Part shown: positions 22,930-35,180 of the stretch, piece by piece
Position numbering within the stretch: position 1 is the stretch's first letter
Layout of the letters: the number at the start of each line of letters is the position of its first letter
NCBI GenBank assembly: GCA_034698045.1
Contig: JAQGAU010000007.1
Location: 1-64,000, forward strand
Direction: 5' to 3'
Length of the DNA stretch: 64,000 nucleotides
Source of the DNA: Paramacrobiotus richtersi
Lineage: Eukaryota; Tardigrada; Eutardigrada; Parachela; Macrobiotidae
Notes under the pieces: model-generated
What the model was told of the DNA's origin: nothing
The model's database searches: none
The model's input: only the letters and a program-made list of their open reading frames with translations
Program-made: the position numbers and the translations under genes

Positions 22930-23930
22930 TCTCGGCGATTCTAACTCCAGCAAATATCAGAATGTGTCGACCTGGATGATTATCACAGCTGGACGACGGC
23001 GGAAGTGGAATGAATGTGCCAGTAAAAGTCTAAGTCAGGGATCATGAATAATTCCACCGGTTTATATAGTGCAAGGTGGCTCGGAGCTGGCTGCGACGCA
23101 ACCGGAAGCGTTGATAGACCATCTCCATGGGATTTGATTGTGGGATTTTATGGGGGATAATTAGACGGAATAGCCCTGGTACAATGGGGCTAGGTGCATG
23201 TACGGAAGGATGTTATGTACGTGGAGCGGGCCGGTGGGAATTGGCGCTTTGCTGTTCTATTCCATATAACGCAGTGAATGACTACCAGATACTGATGGAT
23301 CTCTGCACCCATTACCGGCAAATAAAACACAATAATATCAGCAATATGCATATGCTTCAATACAGTACGCGCGGACGTACTGTATTTAATTAAACATCCT
23401 ATACGCGGTGGTACCAGTTATTTTTTGGGAATAAATGGCGTTAAATGTATGAATGATGTTTCGTTTATTCTAGGTACATAAATCTACTGATGTGTCTCTA
23501 ACGTGCCTTGTAAAGCCAACATGCAACGCGAAATTTCCGTAATTCCGTTTTCGCTAAATTCATAAATCGATTATAAAGTAATTGGGTTAATCTCGTTACA
23601 TTTGCCGCGGACTCGCAGGCGAAGAACACTACTGATGTAGAATATATTGTAAATCATTATATGTTGTTGAGCATTTTTGTCGTCCATCTTTTGTTATCTT
23701 TTTCCTGACCTTTTTGCAGTGACGGTATGTCACTTTGCAGTGACTATTGTATGTATTAACAAAAGTACGTCTCTTTAAATTGTCTTTTTAAGCGTCCCAA
23801 AACCTCATTCTACTGTATCGGAATCAGGATTTTTATCAGGATTTCAAGTATTTGGGTTGTGGTGCATGCATGGCTTTCATTCACTTCTACACAATTTTCG
23901 ATTAACTGCGAACAATCCATTCTTTTAAAT
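22930..23930. other. Gap: peptide gene upstream region
   Basis: No gene is seen. A TATA-like motif on the minus strand (TATATAAACC, about 23060-23069) lies about 130 bases upstream of the peptide gene start. The stretch 23640-23930 resembles 26300-26740. Confidence 0.4.
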
Positions 23931-24375
23931 CTATATGATGGTGTAATCAGCATGAAATAAAGTACTAGTTACGATATTAATTAGAGCGTCGGACACCCAA
24001 TAATCAGTAGAATTAAGGAAATGTAACACTTGCTTTCTGGAACACAGAACCCGATTAGCGTCGCCCATAAGCATTTCGCAGCAACTGTGGAGGATGTGCA
24101 GAAGCGGCGGAAGCCGTTCAGTGAGCATGGCGTTCAGCAAACTGCCGTTTTCTCCCATTAAATGCGCAACCGGAAGAGCAGGCTGATATTTCCTCATTCA
24201 CGGTCAATTCCATGACATCTAGCACAGGCCTGTGCGCAAGACACTCATTTCTGGACTTTATCCTTCTATGACATAATTTTAAAGGTTTTTCTAGAAAACA
24301 GGTGCAACGACTCAGTTGGGGTTTTGCCCGTGCAAGTGCGCACAGTTTGTACTGCGAAGAGGCAAAGTTCAAGAC
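23931..24375 (-). repeat. Shared degenerate segment, copy r1
   Basis: This segment recurs at 26740-27178, 35700-35965 and 51535-51800 in the same orientation. Minus-strand frames contain similar peptides, such as L-D-V-M-E-L-T-V-N-E here and L-D-V-M-E-L-S-V-N-D in r2, then A-L-P-V-A-H-L. This suggests an old coding sequence carried along in the duplicated units. I do not recognise the protein. Each copy lies 0.6-1.3 kb beyond the 3' end of a secreted LRR family member. Confidence 0.6.
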
Positions 24376-25040
24376 ATATCATGCATACTGAACGACGAAT
24401 ACTGCCTAATATTACAGCAGCATGAATGGCTTATATAAGTCGCCGATAGACACAACCTCAAAGCGGAAATAGTTTTATTCATATCTGCGGCGAATGCAGT
24501 TTGTATTTCTTTCTGCGTCGAATACGACAGTTTCCTGATAACGGATATCTCTACATCATAATACTCCGAGCGCTTCGTAAAATTTAATACTCCCAATATC
24601 TGCGTCATCATAGATTTTTAACTTTATAATCGGTATTATGTAGGCGCAATTGTTCAGGCTTCTACGGTAAAAGCACATTAACCTATTCACTGCAGTTCAA
24701 CGGATCATTTTCCTTGGCGAAGTCTCTTTTCTCTCAAAATTGTAACTCCTATGATACAGCTGCAAACACTATGCTGTTTCTCAGCAGATGCAGTAGTGCC
24801 AGTTAGCAACTAATACAAAGATTATAAGTATAGTCTTTTTTTTTATGGCTTCGGAAAGCAAAGTGTTGGTTTGCTCATCAGCAGTTGTTTTGCCTGCAGG
24901 GTTTGCCGGAATTTGCAGGCAAAGGATGATAGGCAGAGTAGCATCATCGGGTTCAGCTGTCCTTGAAATGTAGCGCTGCTTTCCAAAGGGAATCGCCCCC
25001 ACGATGCAAAAGCCAGTCACCAAAACGTGACGATTGCTCG
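24376..25040. other. 3' flank of copy D
   Basis: No gene is seen. Bases 24705-24790 match 36070-36160, the 3' flank of copy G, including TCTTTTCTCTCAAAnT and TTTCTCAGCAG. Confidence 0.45.
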
Positions 25041-25044
25041 TTGT

Positions 25045-25370
25045 TAACATGGACTAAAGCAAGTGGCGCTATAAGAAAACCAATATCGTATATTTCGGAT
25101 GTGACCTTGGTACTTGCAAAAGCTTGAACTGTGATGTCGATGACTTGACCGCGCACTGGTTTAAATACATCCGAATGAACTGGATCTTTCATGTCGTTTC
25201 GTTCCCTAAGCTTCGTGGTTAGCACTCGCTTGGGCTGATTATGCTAAATTTGGTTGTATAAGCTCGTTGGAATAATCGCTACCAACCGGGGTTATTTCTC
25301 CAGTCATGCCTGAAACGGATACGAGACATCGGGAATTGCCGTCACTTTGTTCTCGGCCGGAGAACTCGTG
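25045..25370 (-). pseudogene. Secreted LRR family, copy D (heavily deleted)
   Basis: Three pieces of a family member remain in order on the minus strand. The N-terminal A-I-P-D-V-S-Y-P-F lies near 25310-25365. The middle R-E-R-N-D-M-K-D-P-V-H-S-D-V-F lies near 25150-25225, and the C-terminal tail near 25046-25082. Two large deletions remove the segment before the G-W-R block and everything from the leucine-rich repeats to the cap. No signal-peptide exon or promoter element is seen. Just upstream begins a decayed copy of the peptide gene region. Confidence 0.8.
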
Positions 25371-25499
25371 CTCGTTGCCGTTTGGCTATTATAGTCTTCA
25401 AGACCTGGCTCGTCTGGCTGTGCGTCGTTTGCCACTGATTGTTGAGACTAGTGCAAAATTCAAACATGCCGACCAAAGACTATGCGACAGCCGAAAACT

Positions 25500-26110
25500 A
25501 TGCTGCCAGCACTAGAGAAAACGTGACATATCTGTTATCCCCAATAATATATCACTATAAAAACCAGTAGAAGCAATCACTAATAAAGAAGAATAACATA
25601 TGAAAACGATCTACGGAGTACAAGCCCAGCAAGCGCGGGTTCACAATGCATTCATTATAAATATACCCATAACTTTTTTTTCCATCCATCCGATTTCGAT
25701 GACGGGTAAATTTTTGGATTCAGCGGACCAAGGCGCGTCGACTTGCATCAGCACTTTAGTCATAGCAGCAATCAACGGAAAGGTCAAGCGGTGGTTGAAC
25801 GTTTCTGGTCACATGATCTGTTGCTGTTGTACGCGCCAATGGATGAAGAAGTTGTTGACTGAAAAACAGGTTTTCGCCTGAGCCTCGTGAATCGACGAGG
25901 GAGATGGTCCGGTGCCAGTTGATTCGTCACACGTGCATTCAGTGCCGTATACGTTCAGCAGCGGATGATTTTCATCATCAAATGTTGGGCATCTCTGGTG
26001 AACAACAAACCAACGATTTAGTGGAAAGTGTCTGTCTGTGGGGACTCTTTCAGAAATGTAATGCATTTCAACTGACGCCACGTACAAAGAGCGCGTATTC
26101 TGCTTATTAA
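25500..26110 (-). pseudogene. Decayed duplicate of the peptide gene exon 2 region
   Basis: The segment aligns with 21470-22020, for example TATCACTATAAAAACCAGTA here against TATCGCTATTAAAAACCAGTA. The part at about 25880-25995 corresponds to exon 2 of the peptide gene. It keeps GGTCCGGTGCCAG and GTTCAGCAGCGGATGATT, but its frame is disrupted and no exon 1 lies upstream. Confidence 0.75.
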
Positions 26111-26740
26111 CTTGTCACATCCTATACGCGCTGCTGCCAGTTACGCTTAGCTCTTAACTGCGTGGATTACATGTAGTTAATTTCGTTAGCTTTCTAACAT
26201 ATGAAAGATACGATATACAGATACTGATTTAGCAAATGGATACCGGATACGTGATAGCCGGGTACGTGATTTGACTGCAGTTTGAGGCAGCGTACGTTCA
26301 TGTATTTGCCTGTATGTGATCTATTTTTTCGTCCATTATTGGTTATCAGTTTATACATCCGCAGTATAAAAGATGCGAGAATATTGTATTTCGTCAAAAA
26401 GTCTGCCTGTACATATTCAACATTGTGTCTTTGCATAATGTCAGCTCCCTTTGGAACCGGGTGCAATGCGGCACAACCCATTTGGGACTTTGGTCCTCCT
26501 TGTGTAGTTAGGCCCAGATGGATCACTTTTCGTATATTGACCGTTTTGTTAACATAACTGCACATCTGATTCTTTATCTTTTGCTTCTTCTGCTTCTTTA
26601 TTGGCGTCGCAAATTTTCTGTCTGTCGTTGTCTAATATGCCATAATTTGGCTTTCAAAGAGCATTACCAATTGATGATTAACTACGAACAGTTCAGTTCT
26701 TAAAGAATAACTAATGGTGAGACCAGCAAGAAATAAAGTA
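26111..26740. other. Gap between relics
   Basis: No gene is seen. The right half resembles 23640-23930, so it belongs to the same duplicated unit as segments r1 and r2. Confidence 0.4.
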
Positions 26741-27178
26741 TAGCTAAATATGAATTAGAACATCGGACATCATAACCGGGAGAATTAAAGAAATGCAACA
26801 CTTAGAATATTCTGGAACATAGAACTCGATTAACGTCGCCACTGATCGCTGTGCTGCAGCGCGGTGGAAGATACGCAGAAACGGATGCCGTTCGGTGATC
26901 AGCGTTAATCAAACTGCCGTTTTGTCACCTCCCACCAAATGCGCAACCGGAAGGGCAGCCTGATATTTATCATTTACGGACAATTCCATAACATCCAGCT
27001 TGACACCCATGTCAGCCATATGACTTTCTCCTTCTATGACATAATACCTGAACACTTCCTCGAAAACGGGTGCAAAGACCGAGTCTAGGTTTCGCGGCGT
27101 ACGAGGGTGCACACTTTGTGCGGCAAAGCGAAAAACTGCTGGAAACCTTCCAAGTTGGGTTAATGACTTAATTATCAC
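26740..27178 (-). repeat. Shared degenerate segment, copy r2
   Basis: This is the best kept of the four copies. The minus strand has an open frame of about 89 codons (26909-27178) with F-E-E-V-F-R-Y-Y-V-I-E-G-E and L-D-V-M-E-L-S-V-N-D-K-Y-Q. The family is not recognised. Confidence 0.6.
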
Positions 27179-28450
27179 TTGTATGTAATATCATAATAGC
27201 ACGGACATACTAGATACTAGATGGCATAGGTTATATAATTAGAATTTAGAAGTACAGACTGTTCAACAGCAGTTTTGGCTTCGCAATTAAGAAAATGCTG
27301 GACTGTTTTGTGCGATTGTAATTTCACAGCTACGCAGTTTGTGTTCTACATGTAGTTTCTCGTACCAAACGCCACACACGCAGAATGCTTGTGGGCCGGA
27401 GCGAAATTTCCTGTTTGGAATCTGTCGTCGCGTACAGAAAGTCTGTTTTCAGACCCTCACAAACACTCCTTCCATCTGTTTCGCGTTTCGTTCCATTTCG
27501 CACTGAACGAAAAAGTTTGAATTCAGTATAACTGATCCCGTTACACAATAAGTTTTTGAATTATTTTAAGTTTGAACATTTGCTAGTATTGGTGACGATC
27601 CACGAAGCACTGATTATGTTGTAAAGTCGACTGTTGGGAATAGCCGGTTATTTCGGTGCGACCAGTCAGCGGGCGCAGTCATCAACATAGCGCCCATGGT
27701 TGAGAATTATTACTAACGAAATACATACGGAAGTGCTGCAAAATTTATTCATTTTCTTATTTTTGTATTGCAGCTGTCGGTGTTTGATTGTTTGTTTTAC
27801 GTCGCTGGCGACAAAATTAGTCACACAGGTAAACGGTTCAGTAGCTCATCGGTGCAACAAAAATCAACCCAGCACATGCAGACAGAAAACAACATAGTCT
27901 GTATTAACAGTAAAATATAGTTGTGAAAAAAGTTGAAGTAATGATTTTTGACTGTTGACAGATTACGGGGAACAAAAAAAGAAACACAGATAACATACAG
28001 ATTGTTCATTAATCAAAACTAGCAGAATCGGGTTCCTCATGTTGTACACACTTGGTGTAGATCTTTTCCGGTGGCTAGTGGCTATGGAAGCACGGAATAC
28101 TTTTGGTCAGATAAATTGCCCACTTTGTATTGATTTGTGGACAATTTCAAGCACAAAACGGCTTTGCAGTTCACCAGCAAATGTTTTGTTTGCAAATTTG
28201 CCGGAATTTGTCGAGAGTACAGTAGTATCCGTAAAACAAATTTCGCCCCCAAGGGGGTTAAGTAATGTGTTACTGGCGGATTTGCTTTTTCTTTGTTTTC
28301 ATGTGACTTTTGTCAGCCATCCTCCTGTACTCATGTCCTAAGTGCGAATCAATATTAAAGTTCTGTAAATTTGGCGCTGCTTTAAAAAATGTAAACCGCT
28401 GAATTACGCGCCGGAATGAAGCAAACCGAATCATTAAAAAGTGACGATGC
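27179..28450. other. 3' flank of copy E
   Basis: No gene is seen. Bases 27710-27780 match 36640-36705 (ACTAACGAAATA..TGCAAAATTTATnnATTTTC), again shared flank of the array. Confidence 0.45.
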
Positions 28451-28453
28451 TCG

Positions 28454-29598
28454 TTACTGACATGAACTGAAGCAAGTGGTATTAAAGGAAAACTGATTAC
28501 CCGCACGATAATTTGTACTGGTTAGATTCTTTGCGCAGTCCACTGATGCCACAGACGAGTCAAATCCAAATACAGGGAAATGTCCGGACAAGTAACTTCC
28601 GATAATTGTCATTGCGCCCTTCTGTTTGCTTTCCATCAGTTCTGACTTGGAGTTGAGAAAATTTCTAAACCAAGCGAACGAGCAGTCGCAGTGGATACGA
28701 CGGATCTTGGCGAGATCGGCATCAGTCCAAAGTACCAGCGAACGCTGGATGCCTTGTTCGAATTCGTGAAAGACATCCCATAAGCCTTTGTCCACTGACA
28801 AGCTGCTGATGTGTGGTAAATCCGTGAATGTGTATGGTTCCATTTCCATAATAGTAGACATGAAAAAAACTATCACCCTGACATTAGGAATCCGGTTGAA
28901 ATGATGTCTCTAAAGGGACAAGTTTCTGCCGTTGTTAATATGTAAGGTAACCAAGCTGGGCAAGACTCCAATGTCGTAGAGTTTTGACGTGATATTGGCA
29001 CTGGCAACAGCTTCAAATGTAAATGTAATGTGAATGACTTGACCGCGAACCGGCTCAAAAACATCCGAATGGACTGCCGTTTCGTTCTTTATGCCGTTTC
29101 GTTCCCTAATCTTCATTGCTAACGCTCGTTTCGGGCTGATTATGCTAAATTTGGTGGTGTAAGCTCGTACGAATGACCGCCACCCACCGGGATTGTCTCT
29201 CCAACTGCGCCCGCTGCAGTCTAACACAAAGTACGTGTAATTAAACGGAGAAATTTGTGCTAGATCGGCTTTTCCATGGCGATCCACAGCACACTCATTT
29301 GACTCAGTGGGCGATAGGGGAATTCCATCATACGCCTTGCCCTCGTGTAATGTCAAGTAGTCGGTGCGAAACGGATACGAGACGTCGGGGATGACCGTTA
29401 CTTTATTCTCGGCTCGGGGCCCACTGCAGTCGGTCTCTAGTTTCGGATTCAATGTTAATGGCGTTATATTGTCGGAACCTTAATAACAAGGAAGCAGAAG
29501 CTAGTTATGTTCCCGCATAATTCAGAGTTTTGTTGCCTACCGCAAACTGTTGTGGCTGACAGGGTGAACGCTAATACGGTCAATGCGGCAGTTAACAT
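28454..29598 (-). pseudogene. Secreted LRR family, copy E (one in-frame stop)
   Basis: Exon 1 (29541-29598) and exon 2 (28454-29478) have normal borders, and the frame is the same throughout. The only coding defect is a TAG at about 28911-28913, where others have AAG (N-L-S-I-K-R). It truncates the protein inside the leucine-rich section and removes the LRRCT cap. This copy also lacks two N-terminal cysteines (E-G-K-A-Y and I-P-L-S-P). It may be a recent pseudogene or a short product, and it keeps its promoter element. Confidence 0.8.
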
Positions 29599-30598
29599 GT
29601 TTATTCAAGCGCTAACAAGTTATGAAGTCGGAAGTGGAATATCGTAGTTACATATTACCAGTTGAAACTTGTAACACAACTTTACAAGTTCAAGTTGAAA
29701 CTTGAGATTAAACTGTACCGCTTTCCATAGATTCAGGAAAAGGGCGATTCAGTCTAACATGTAACTTAAGACGGTGTCAGGAATGTGCGAAAACTTTCTC
29801 TCCTTTCGAAGGCGCTGTCAGCGGGCGCATCACATCAGATAGGCTGAGATAGCACAGCCAAATTTAAATTATCGAGGACAGACGGACAGGTAGCTTACCC
29901 GTTTGCTCGGGTTCGTTACCACATGTGCAGCCAGTGTTCCTCGTAAACTGTATAGATTAAGTAACTGTGTATTATCTGTAACAGACTTAATTAAGAGCCT
30001 CACAATGGTACTACTATTGCATAGTTAAGTGTATAACGGTTGTTTACAGCCAATGGCTGTCAGCCATTCTCGGAATTTAGTATAAAATGTTGGTAGCATA
30101 GCTTTCTGCTGTCGTATGATCTTTGGACGGCATATTTGGACTTTGCAACCAGTCTGGCGATGCAAAAGGCCGGGCATTACAGTATGTATTTCACAAGTCA
30201 GTGTCAGGTTAACTGGTTAAGGCATACAGCCAGAAGAGCCAAGTCACAGCCCAGGAGCCAGAAGAGCCCTCTATGCTAATTTATCATGCTGCAAATGCGG
30301 GATTAAAAATGCTTTAATAATCGGTCATCAGACCAGTTAGACGCGAATACAGCCACATCTGGTAATATACGAGTTGTCATGCGGCAGAGTTGTCCGGGTA
30401 CCCTTTGGATTTGTACCCCTAGGGGCCCATCCTTACGGTTTTACAAGTCACTCACATCTATGACCGTGGTAGGCCCAGTTTATCTGGCTCACTACAACTA
30501 TGTGACTTCAAACTGCCGCGTTTTGAATCAGGTACACCTCACGCAACTCATCCTTACAAACTTTAATTAACTCACTAAACCAAAGACCACGTTACAAG
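29599..30598. other. Copy E upstream flank
   Basis: It contains the promoter element. Bases 30095-30175 (CTGTCGTATGATCTTTGGACG) recur upstream of other copies at 33445 and 35590. No gene is seen. Confidence 0.5.
29815..29841 (-). promoter_or_regulatory. 26-base GATA-type promoter element, copy E
   Basis: It reads GTCAGCGGGCGCATCACATC and then AGATA, so the left GATA-type site is altered (TGTC instead of TATC). It lies about 217 bases upstream of the start codon. A second AGATA follows within 15 bases. Confidence 0.65.
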
Positions 30599-30600
30599 GA

Positions 30601-31235
30601 TTACAATACACTGTTCGCTCCAGACGTATGTCGGATCTTGACCTCGCCCATCTCCACCGGCGCTATCGATTCCGCTGCGCCCATGGTCACCTTCACAGTT
30701 GTCACCGATAGAGACAAAATAACCGCAGCGACGACCAGTCCTGTCATTGCGCTAGCACTGTAATAGTGCCACAGCAGCGACAGCTCCAGCTGGTATCTAG
30801 ACCCAATGCAAGCCACCCACGCGAACACTGTGGCCAGCGCGAGCATTAGGATTACCGTTGCGCAGATGGCGAGGTTGAGAGTGGACAGTACATCGAACTA
30901 GCGTTTAGTGCGAGTCGAAGTTTGTATCAGAGTCCAACTTTTTACTCCAGAATAGATGGTCAGTAGGCCAATGAGGATTTCCAGGACGAAGCTGTACCAG
31001 AGGAATTCCGCATTCCAATCACCGAACCAAGGTAACTGTTGTTTGATCACTCCTGTAAAAGTTGGCATCTATAGAATGCGCTAGAAAACAGCGTTACTCT
31101 GGTGTTGTACCAAATGCAGTGATAGCCAGAACTGCTACTCCAGCCGCTAACTGTGCTAGTGAAGTACACTTCAAGACATCCACTTCGCCGTTCTGGAACT
31201 CCGATGCGCTGTATGAGTCCTAGCAAACAGACCGG
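30601..31235 (-). pseudogene. Multi-pass membrane protein, paralogue 2 (probably broken)
   Basis: Two exons read as a four-helix protein. The first (ending near 31101 at donor GTACAAC) has L-A-A-G-V-A-V-L-A-I-T-A-F. The second starts at acceptor TTTTACAG (exon from about 31040) with G-V-I-K-Q-Q-L-P-W-F-G-D-W. It continues W-Y-S-F-V-L-E-I-L-I-G-L-L, L-A-I-C-A-T-V-I-L-M-L and M-T-G-L-V-V-A-A-V-I-L, ending T-S-G-A-N-S-V-L-stop. The intron phase and helix order match paralogue 1. An in-frame TAG near 30899 breaks it, unless a 48-base intron (GTAAAA to CTAG, with a CACTAAAC branch-like motif) is removed. No start codon is found in frame. Confidence 0.5.
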
Positions 31236-31740
31236 AAGATCATTAACGAGGGGCGCGTCGCTCAACATGCACACGAATTATGCAGCATTAGTAACATTTC
31301 AAAATGGTAATGGTATACGAAACGCGTGCTACATGCGCTACAACAGTTTCCGGAGAAAGTGGTTGTGTTAAATTTGATGTGTTCACTGCCTTGGCAGATA
31401 CACCTACTGTACTGTACGGTAAGAAAGGTTATTTCACTTTGAAATATTCTGCTGAGAGTTTTAGTGAAACGTTTCACAACTAAAATTTACTAACCCATCT
31501 GGAAATGTGTGTTCTTGTAATAATTCTTCATAATTCCGCACAAAACCAGCACCAAACGTATGTTACGACCTCACATACGGGCGTGGACAAATTTATCGGA
31601 TGTAATGCTGCCTTTGGTTTACTAATATGTGTTCAAGGCCGGCTTCACATCAGCACAATGCACATTGCATAGTCATAATATGGAAGTACTCACATGATGC
31701 AGTTGTATTGTATCATGATAATTGTCGACCGAAGCAAAGC
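31236..31740. other. Gap between membrane paralogues, left part
   Basis: A missing first exon of paralogue 2 would be expected here; none could be placed. Nothing else is recognised. Confidence 0.35.
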
Positions 31741-31917
31741 GGAGGTCTTCTATATTCAATGAAAATGGTTTTTTTGTCCGTCCGTCGGTCACGGTACCGG
31801 AAGTATTGCGTAATAACACAGTAGTAGAGGGCGCGTCCTCTATATTCAACAAAACGCTATAGTTTGTCCGTCCATCGGTCACGGTACCGGAAGGCGGAAG
31901 TATTGCGTAAGAACATG
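31741..31917. repeat. Two-copy tandem duplication, about 95-base period
   Basis: The stretch CTATATTCAAnnAAAA..TTTGTCCGTCC, then TCGGTCACGGTACCGGAAG, occurs at about 31750-31822 and again at 31840-31917. The second copy has an extra GGCGGAAG. Confidence 0.8.
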
Positions 31918-32278
31918 GTAGCTATATCTATCTGCTCCTTTCATTCAGGAGAATTTATAGAGGTCGCTCCCAGGTTTTCGCGAAGATCCCCTGAGGAAAT
32001 GTTTACTGGTTGGTGTATTTGTTGACCAAACGGTCATGTGGGCTAACCTTTGCAAAAGTCTCAAGTTCTTCGTGTGATGAAGGTCAACAATATTTTCCTT
32101 TATGGGAGGGATATGAAACAATGAAATGTCTCTGCCTCTTAAAGGTAGCACAAAAGCTTTCGACCACCGTCCACGCATCCGAATTTTTATTGGGCAATGC
32201 ACCTTGTTTTCACGAACTTTGTGCAGATTTCCTGCTCGCTTCGGTCCACCAGTGCCCGCCAACAGCGAGTGCACTTAC
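31918..32278. other. Gap downstream of membrane paralogue 1
   Basis: Open frames on both strands have no recognisable content. A further 3' exon of paralogue 1 could lie here if the donor at 32452 is used. Confidence 0.35.
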
Positions 32279-33003
32279 CTAGTTTAATAACTGCCGTAAA
32301 GATCTGCCTTCAGTGAGAACAACATTGGGTATCTGGTTGCAGGAAAAGCAAAATATTAGGGTCTGGTTATCGCGTTGTACCAGTAAGGTGGTAACCGCCT
32401 GAATGTATGGTGGCAGTATTCGGCATGTCAGTGATACCCGCAGAAAACTCACCGTGAAATTCAGTTTGATGTTCGCCCTGGCAGCACGGACATTGATGCA
32501 CGCAGCCACGCCCACCATGAGATGCGAACTAAACACGACACACCACAACGCCCAAAACCGGTGGCGATCGGTGCCAGCACCGGCAAGATGAGTGACAAGT
32601 CCCGTGGGTCCTAGGAGTGCCACTAGCTCGCTCAGGTCGAAGTTAATGCTCAGTGTCGCAACAGTGACAATCACGAGGTTGACTAATTGGAAGGCATCCA
32701 CAATCAGTCGCTGCTTGGGTTTCCACCGCAGTATGTACAAACCCATGGCGAACGATGCGACACTTAACATGGATAGGGCGTACTCGGCTGGAAGGTCGTC
32801 GTGCAGCATGGTCAAGTACACGAGCTCAAAGCTGATTGAGGCTGTGAACCAGGAAAAACAATTTGTGCCTTGTTGGCTGATGTTGCTAGTACTATAACTT
32901 TCTTACCGGTTATTGCTATGGCAAGGCTAAACAATCCCATTATGAAATGGATAACAGTGCATACTGACAGTCCTGTTGCGACTGACCTCAGAGACGAAAA
33001 CAT
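32279..33003 (-). CDS. Multi-pass membrane protein, paralogue 1
   Basis: Exon 1 (32907-33003) starts M-F-S-S-L-R-S-V-A-T-G and holds one helix (V-I-H-F-I-M-G-L-F-S-L-A-I-A-I). Its donor is GTAAGAAAG, phase 1. Exon 2 (acceptor GTTCACAG, from 32841) carries three more: Y-A-L-S-M-L-S-V-A-S-F-A-M-G, L-V-N-L-V-I-V-T-V-A-T-L and W-A-L-W-C-V-V-F-S-S-H-L. The frame runs to a stop at 32279. A good donor (CACG then GTGAGT) at 32452 could instead splice the C-terminus elsewhere. It is a four-helix integral membrane protein of unknown family, homologous to the copy at 30.6-31.2 kb. Confidence 0.6.
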
Positions 33004-33900
33004 CTTGAATGATAGAAAGAACTAAGCACAGGTCTTGTTTCGCTACTGTAATTTTCCGGCTCCACCGATTGCTTTAAGTTTACATGCATTGGCGAGACTA
33101 CGATCAAAGGCTGTGAAAACAGGCAGACAGCAATTTGCATTGCGCACCGCGCGTATGGAAAACGGCAGATTTTAATCGGGATGCCGATAAGCCTTTGAAC
33201 TTTGCTATTATGTGAAAGGAAGACTGATCATTTTGCAGCAGGGTGCATGCGTAGACAATGATAAAGTTCCCATGAAGGCATAAACCGTATCGATACAAGT
33301 ACATGTACAGAGTCTGTACATCACCTATCTGTATCACAAAATTAATTAAAAGTGTCACAATGATAATGCGCATAATTAAATTGTACGACGGATGCTTGCA
33401 GCCATTCATGAAAATTTAGTATGAAAGGGGTGCAGTATAGTTTTGTGCTGTCGTATGATCTTTGGAAGGCGTATTTGGACATGGACACCGTTTATCTGCA
33501 TTGTCTATTGCTACAATTCGTCCAGAGAACCGGACAGTTCCGCCCGTCTGGACCATCTGCTCACGAGACTGTCCCATCGTTGTTCGGACCATTTTGACCG
33601 TTCTGGTGAGAATTCAAACTCTTCTGATCAGGCCAATGTACCGATAATAAGATGGACGTATTAAAAAATCATGGATTATGTAAGTAAAACTACAACAGCA
33701 TTTTCACCTCGGCAGAAACGTATAATGGCATCGTTTTTATAATTCTTATCTGCTGGTACGTACGAGTTTGTAAACAGAGTATAACAGAGTAGCATTATTG
33801 TAATTCTAGTGTTCTTAAAACGTGTGGCGCTGCTCTCCAAAGTGGACCGCTGCAGCACCGGCATGAAGCAAAGCCACCTGTCGAAAGCGGTCATAGCCCG
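33004..33900. other. Gap: membrane gene upstream region and copy F 3' flank
   Basis: No gene is seen. Bases 33440-33490 carry the array flank motif CTGTCGTATGATCTTTGGA. So duplicated flank lies here without its gene; the membrane genes may have inserted into or replaced a unit. Confidence 0.45.
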
Positions 33901-35090
33901 TTACTGGCAAGGGCTAAAGCAAGTGGTGTTATAGGAAAACTGATTACCCACTAGATAATTTTTACTGGTCAGATTCTTGGCGCAGTCCACTGATGCCACA
34001 GACGAGCTTAATTTAAATAAAAAGAAAGGTTCGGACATATAACTGCCGATGATTGCCATTGTGCCCTCCTCTTTGGCCTCCATCAGCTCTGACTTGGAGT
34101 TGAGGAAATTTCTAAACCAGGCGAACGAGCAGTCGCAGTGGATACGATGGACCATTGCGAGATCGACATCAGTCCAATCTGCGAACGCACGCTCTTCTCC
34201 GGGATCGTTTCTGCGCTCGCCTTTTCTGTTAAAGACAAGCCTTAAGCCCTTATCCAGTGACAAGCTGCTGATGTGTGGTAAATCCGTGAATGTGTGGGGT
34301 TCCATTTCCATGATGGTCGACTTAAAAAACACAATTAGTCAGACATTGGGAATCCGGTTGAAATGATGTCTCTTGATGGACAAATCCTTGCCGTATTCAA
34401 TATGTAACGCAACCAAGCTAGGCAAGATTCCAATGAGGTAGATTTTTGATGTGACTTTAGAACTTGCAACAGCTTCAACTGTAATGTCGATGACTTGATC
34501 ACGCACTGGATCAAAGACATCCAGATGGACCGGATCTTTTACGTCGCTTCGCTCCCGGATCTTCATAGTCAACGCTCGTTTGGGACTGATTATGCTAAAT
34601 TTGGTGGTGTAAGCTCGTACGAATTACCGCCACCCTGCGGAATCTTTGTCCCGGCTGTACCCGGTGCAGTCTAGTTCAAAGTAGGTTTTATAAAACGGAG
34701 AAACTTCTGTCGTATCCGTTCGTCCATGCCACTCCACATAACCATAATCGTACACAGTCGGCGAGCAGCGAACTCCATCATACGCCTTGCCCTCGTGTAA
34801 TGTCAAGTAGTCGGTGCGAAACGGGTACGACACGTCGGGAATTTCCGTTACATGGTTCTCGGCTGGGGGTCCACTGCAGTCGGTCTCCAGTTTCTGATGC
34901 CATGTGAAAGGCGTTAGACTGTCGGAACCTAATTAGTGGTAAGGAAAGCAAAAGGTAGTATTTTCTCGATACTCGTAATAATAATTAAGAATATTATTAT
35001 GTTCATGTCTAATTTAAAGTTCTTTTTCCTACCGCATACTCCTGTGGCTAACGGAGTGAACGCAGTTACGGTCAATGCGGCAGTTAGCAT
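33901..35090 (-). pseudogene. Secreted LRR family, copy F (two in-frame stops)
   Basis: Exon 1 (35033-35090) and exon 2 (33901-34928) have normal borders and a single frame. A TAA near 34621-34623 replaces serine in G-W-R-S-F, and a TGA near 34333-34335 replaces arginine in P-N-V-R-L-I-V-F. Each alone would remove the LRRCT cap. All other blocks remain, including the C-terminal Y-N-T-T-C-F-S-P-C-Q. It decayed late, since there are no indels. Confidence 0.85.
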
Positions 35091-35180
35091 GTTCATTCAA
35101 GCGTTATTGGAATATTTTTGTTATCAGACTAAAAAACTTGACATCAAACCGTACCGCTTCTAACATTCAGGAAATGCGTC

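Noticed and set aside
28270-28506. Frame after the copy E stop codon, similar to frames beyond other copies
   Set aside because: It is an alternative-frame reading of the conserved C-terminal exon and its 3' flank.
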